Below are positions 6,072-8,584 of a DNA stretch of 8,584 nucleotides, piece after piece. The position numbers were made by a program, and so were the translations under genes. A model generated the notes under the pieces. It was given only the letters and a program-made list of their open reading frames with translations, was not told the origin of the DNA and ran no database searches. The number at the start of each line of letters is the position of its first letter. Position 1 is the stretch's first letter. Source of the DNA: a bacterium (lineage in GTDB: Bacteria; Spirochaetota; Spirochaetia; Treponematales; Rectinemataceae); NCBI GenBank assembly GCA_021813065.1, contig JAKALZ010000064.1, positions 1-8,584 of the forward strand. Reading direction: 5' to 3'.

Positions 6072-7505
6072 TCAAGGACTCCAGGGCAGCAGTCCATCCG
6101 GTCCCGGCTGCGCCTTCGCGTACGCCTCGAGGAGATCCGCGAGCACTGGTGGCACATTGAATGAAGGATCTGTGAAAGCCGCATAGTTTTCATCGTCGGA
6201 GTGGACAGTTTTAAGCGCATAGTTCATATCGGGCACCACGCGGACCGCCGCGCTGGGCGCCGCGCTGATGAGCTTCGAGAAGGCGGCGCGATCGACTTGC
6301 ATGTCGCGCTCTCCATAGACGAGGAGCACGGGTATTTTTACCGCGCTGAGTGTCGCGGCAGGATCGAAGGCGAGCCAAGATGCGAGCCAGGCTGTTCTGT
6401 TGGGCGAGAAGAAGTTCGCGAGTTCCTGGGGTACATCGATGAGCTTTCCCGTCGAAACGAGCGTGTGCGCTGCTTCAAGCGCTGTTGCCTTCAGATCGGC
6501 AGGAAGATTTTCGACAGACTGTTCCAAGGTTTCCAGGGGTCTGACCCCACTCGCATCGAGCACGACGAGCCCATCCACTTCGACATCTGCCTTGAGGAGC
6601 GCGAACGCCGCCGAAGCCTGCCACGCCCCTTCATTCATCCCCGCCACGATGAGCCGCCCGTCACGAGGCAGCGACGAAACCGAAGCGATGATTCGCGCAA
6701 GGTCCTTTACATGCTGAGTAAAACTCGTCATCTGCCCTGGTGTCTCGAGCTTGTACGCTTCTCCCGTACCGCGCTTGTCGTAGCGGAGCGTACCCACCCC
6801 GCGCTGGCGGAGCATCTGGGCGAGCAGCTTCAACGAGTCCGTCTTTCCGGGTACATCGACATTGTTGCCGTTGCGGTCGGTTCTCCCCGCGCCCGCGACG
6901 AGAACAACCAGCGGAAATTGCTGCGGCGATGCCGGATCGAGCTTTGGCGATGCATGCAGCGGCACGGTGAGCGTCGCGGGAAGCGAACCGCCGTCCGCCG
7001 CGATATCGAGGGTTATTTCGCCGGGAAGCGGAGGGATGTCCTGCCTTTGGACATAGAACGAGCCATTCCAGGAGCGCCCCTTGACGGAACCGACAATCCC
7101 GCCCCTCTGCGTCTTTCCCTGCGGAATAAAGGTGTCAGAATAGTTGCCCGCGAGCGTGAGCTCTTCGCCTTCGCCCATCGTGTCGAGCACGAGCGATATC
7201 TGTGTGTCGCTGAAGGAATAGCGATCGATGGGGTATGAGAACATTCCCTGCTCGGGAATATCCACGGTGATACCCCTGTCCTCGCCAAGGATATGCATCG
7301 CGAAGTTGAAGCTGTAGTTTTCTGGAGAAGCGCCCTGCCCTGGCGCGCCTGGCTGAGAAAAATTCTGGGAGCCGGCTGGAGACTGAGCGGCAGAGCGCAG
7401 AATGAGAGTTCCCGCCCAGTCTCCGGGAACGATAGCCTCCTGCGCGCCGAGCGCAAGCGCCCCCGCGAGCGCAAGGAGGGCGATGAGGCTTGCCCGCTGG
7501 CTCAT
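6072..7505 (-). CDS. Exported alpha/beta-hydrolase-fold protein with apparently degenerate catalytic triad
   Basis: The 477-residue product begins with a signal peptide (SLIALLALAGALALGAQ; likely cleavage near residues 20-22), so it is exported. Residues about 28-165 form a beta-rich N-terminal domain starting GDWAGTL, as in many secreted hydrolases of this type. The hydrolase domain follows: VVLVAGAGRTDRNGNN (about 200-215), LRYDKRGTG (240-248), the nucleophile elbow at 289-293, and VLLVYGERD with the acid D401. The elbow reads GMNEG where relatives have GHSEG, so the nucleophile is Asn291. The position of the usual NH catalytic His reads NY (Tyr429). Both changes were checked on the DNA (AAT at 6633-6635, TAT at 6219-6221, minus strand). 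Activity is therefore doubtful. The start overlaps the adk stop as ATGA with no good Shine-Dalgarno, pointing to translational coupling. Confidence 0.88.
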   Translation of the reverse strand: MSQRASLIALLALAGALALGAQEAIVPGDWAGTLILRSAAQSPAGSQNFSQPGAPGQGASPENYSFNFAMHILGEDRGITVDIPEQGMFSYPIDRYSFSDTQISLVLDTMGEGEELTLAGNYSDTFIPQGKTQRGGIVGSVKGRSWNGSFYVQRQDIPPLPGEITLDIAADGGSLPATLTVPLHASPKLDPASPQQFPLVVLVAGAGRTDRNGNNVDVPGKTDSLKLLAQMLRQRGVGTLRYDKRGTGEAYKLETPGQMTSFTQHVKDLARIIASVSSLPRDGRLIVAGMNEGAWQASAAFALLKADVEVDGLVVLDASGVRPLETLEQSVENLPADLKATALEAAHTLVSTGKLIDVPQELANFFSPNRTAWLASWLAFDPAATLSAVKIPVLLVYGERDMQVDRAAFSKLISAAPSAAVRVVPDMNYALKTVHSDDENYAAFTDPSFNVPPVLADLLEAYAKAQPGPDGLLPWSP

Positions 7506-8143
7506 TTTTTAAGAAAGTGTCCTATCTTGGAGATGAAGGCGTTGTAGACCGTCTCCGCGTCGGGGCTCCCATCGATGGTGAGAAGTACATTCTTCTTATT
7601 GTAATATCCGATGAGAGGTTCGGTCTCCAGGTGGTAGGCGCTGAGCCGAGCCTTGACAGTCTCTTCTTTGTCGTCATTGCGGACGTACAGCTCGCCTCCG
7701 CAGATATCGCAGACACCTTCGACCTTGGGTGGCTTGGTCACCATGTGGTAAATGGCGCCGCATGATCTGCAGACGCGCCGCCCGGTCAATCTGAAGAGAA
7801 TGAGATCGTCCTTCACTTCGAAGTCCACCGCCGCATCGAGTTCGGAGAATTCAGCGAGGGCATCGGCCTGCGCTATGGTCCGTGGAAAACCATCGAGAAT
7901 ATAGCTCTGCCGGACATCGGGCCACGAGAGGCGCTCTTTCACTATCGCGATGGTGAGCTCATCGGGGACAAGCCCGCCCGCGGCGAGAATCGACTGCACT
8001 TTGAGTCCAAGCTCGGTCTTCTCCTTAACCGCGGCGCGGAACATGTCGCCCGTGCTGATCTGCGGCAGGCCGAGGCGCTCGGTGACCATCTTGGAGATCG
8101 TACCCTTTCCCGCTCCTGGGGGCCCCAGGAAAATCAATTTCAT
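7502..8143 (-). CDS. adk: Adenylate kinase, zinc-type LID
   Basis: Interconverts ATP plus AMP and two ADP in the cytoplasm. From ATG 8143 the product is 213 residues, a normal long-form bacterial Adk. It has the P-loop GPPGAGKGT at 7-15, the STGDMFR AMP-site segment near 30-36, DGFPRT at 84-89, and RNDD at 155-158. The LID domain carries four Cys (125, 128, 145, 148) in CRSC and CDIC pairs, the known structural zinc site. ATG 8143 is chosen because family members begin MKLIFLGPPGAGKGT. In-frame ATG 8158 and GTG 8173 are possible, but none of the three has a well-placed Shine-Dalgarno. The upstream gene ends 48 bp before this start and the hydrolase start overlaps the stop, so a three-gene transcript is likely. 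Confidence 0.96.
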   Translation of the reverse strand: MKLIFLGPPGAGKGTISKMVTERLGLPQISTGDMFRAAVKEKTELGLKVQSILAAGGLVPDELTIAIVKERLSWPDVRQSYILDGFPRTIAQADALAEFSELDAAVDFEVKDDLILFRLTGRRVCRSCGAIYHMVTKPPKVEGVCDICGGELYVRNDDKEETVKARLSAYHLETEPLIGYYNKKNVLLTIDGSPDAETVYNAFISKIGHFLKK

Positions 8144-8191
8144 AGACTGCGTGTTCATGGCCTTGTTATACACTATTTTCTGACTATTGCG

Positions 8192-8401
8192 CTATTCCTG
8201 GTCGGAGGTCCAGCTTTTATGCATGTGGTAGCGGAAAATGATCTCCATCTTGTCGCGAATGGCGCTGGTAGGGAGGACGATGGTGAACGCTCTCCGCGAT
8301 CGGAAATCCGTGCTCGAGGGCGTGGCGACAATGTTCGGATCGAGGACGACAGGCACTGACTCGTTGTCAAAAGCCCTCGTGTACTCCGCCGCGTTGCCCG
8401 T
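8192..8401 (-). CDS. 3' end of an unrecognised gene upstream of adk
   Basis: About 69 C-terminal residues of a protein I cannot identify, ending HMHKSWTSDQE at a TAG stop just before adk. The segment DNESVPVVLDPNIV and then AFTIVLPTSAIRDKMEIIF look like ordinary folded protein. Codon use and G+C (69 of 120 bases over 8221-8340) match the rest of the window. Around 8401 the sequence changes character, so the gene is cut there and not by the window edge. The minus frame stays open further right to an ATG at 8431, but those added residues (MRPHRRRRGD) are an Arg-rich read-through of the GC-rich piece and probably not real. Close spacing to adk suggests they share a transcript. Confidence 0.6.
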   Translation of the reverse strand, partial: TGNAAEYTRAFDNESVPVVLDPNIVATPSSTDFRSRRAFTIVLPTSAIRDKMEIIFRYHMHKSWTSDQE

Positions 8402-8403
8402 GT

Positions 8404-8584
8404 CTCCTCGTCGACGCCGATGCGGCCGCATGGCCGGCGGCGCTGCACGAGCCGCCCGCGCTGGCGCGCTGCGACAGCCTCGAGGACGAGGCGCAGGCCG
8501 CGGCGGCGCAGGTGCTGGTCCACCTGGAGCGAGGCGAGTGGCCTGTCGGCCTGGTCGGGCTGGATCGGCAACTCGTGCGCCGCG
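8404..8584 (+). CDS. Fragment resembling a proteobacterial PD-(D/E)XK (RecB/AddB-like) nuclease protein, both ends missing
   Basis: The plus strand is open from 8404 to the window end, in the opposite direction to adk. It reads LLVDADAAAWPAALHE, then ARCDSLEDEAQAAAAQVLVH, then GEWPVGLVGLDRQLVRR. By memory this pattern (D/E-rich EDEAQ.AA helix, then P-V-x-L-V-x-x-D-R-x-L-x-R-R) resembles betaproteobacterial PD-(D/E)XK nuclease family proteins of the AddB/RecB type. Of 60 codons, 54 end in G or C, and 141 of 184 bases from 8401 are G or C, unlike the rest of the window. No start or stop is visible. It is probably foreign DNA or a chimeric join; the product call is tentative. Confidence 0.45.

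Noticed and set aside
6201..7238. Plus-strand ORF of 345 residues opposite the hydrolase gene
   Set aside because: It is Arg-rich and lacks motifs, while the minus strand has a signal peptide and clear alpha/beta-hydrolase motifs. High GC explains the open antisense frame.
8173..8571. Minus-strand ORF of 132 residues reaching into the GC-rich end
   Set aside because: It is in a different frame from the plausible gene end at 8192-8401, has low-complexity Arg-rich content, and crosses the composition break.

Overview
The window (about 57% G+C in the part I hand-counted) looks like a contig from a spirochaete, most likely a moderately GC-rich relative of the Treponematales. The best lineage marker is a class I (archaeal-type) lysyl-tRNA synthetase, typical of spirochaetes, archaea and some alphaproteobacteria. 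The other genes fit a free-living or host-associated anaerobe but do not fix the genus. Coding density is high and no RNA gene, CRISPR array or insertion sequence is visible.

Layout. (1) 2-1222, plus strand: the C-terminal three quarters of class I LysRS. (2) 1223-1291: short convergent gap holding a GC-rich stem-loop. (3) 1292-3723, minus strand: ndk (nucleoside diphosphate kinase) followed by an M3-family oligoendopeptidase (pepF-like), 170 bp apart. (4) 3815-6063, plus strand: a two-gene unit joined by an ATGA overlap. Its first gene is a DUF6765-like metal-site protein carrying a perfect 18-bp tandem array; its second is an unrecognised putative lipoprotein. (5) 6072-8401, minus strand: the 3' end of an unrecognised gene, then adk (adenylate kinase), then an exported alpha/beta-hydrolase-fold protein whose start codon overlaps the adk stop codon. 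(6) about 8401-8584: an abrupt jump to about 77% G+C, with a plus-strand reading frame resembling a proteobacterial RecB/AddB-like nuclease. This last piece looks foreign and most simply marks a chimeric join.

How the genes fit together. Ndk and Adk both balance nucleotide pools but sit in separate transcription units. The LysRS and peptidase are housekeeping neighbours with no obvious shared role. The more unusual content is in the middle and right. The DUF6765-like gene contains an in-frame minisatellite made entirely of alternating inverted hexamers. The hydrolase translationally coupled to adk appears to have lost both its nucleophile (Ser to Asn) and its catalytic His (to Tyr), which suggests a secreted pseudoenzyme. 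I see no defence system or other clearly new multi-gene system. The strongest leads are the repeat array, the pseudoenzyme and the junction near 8400.
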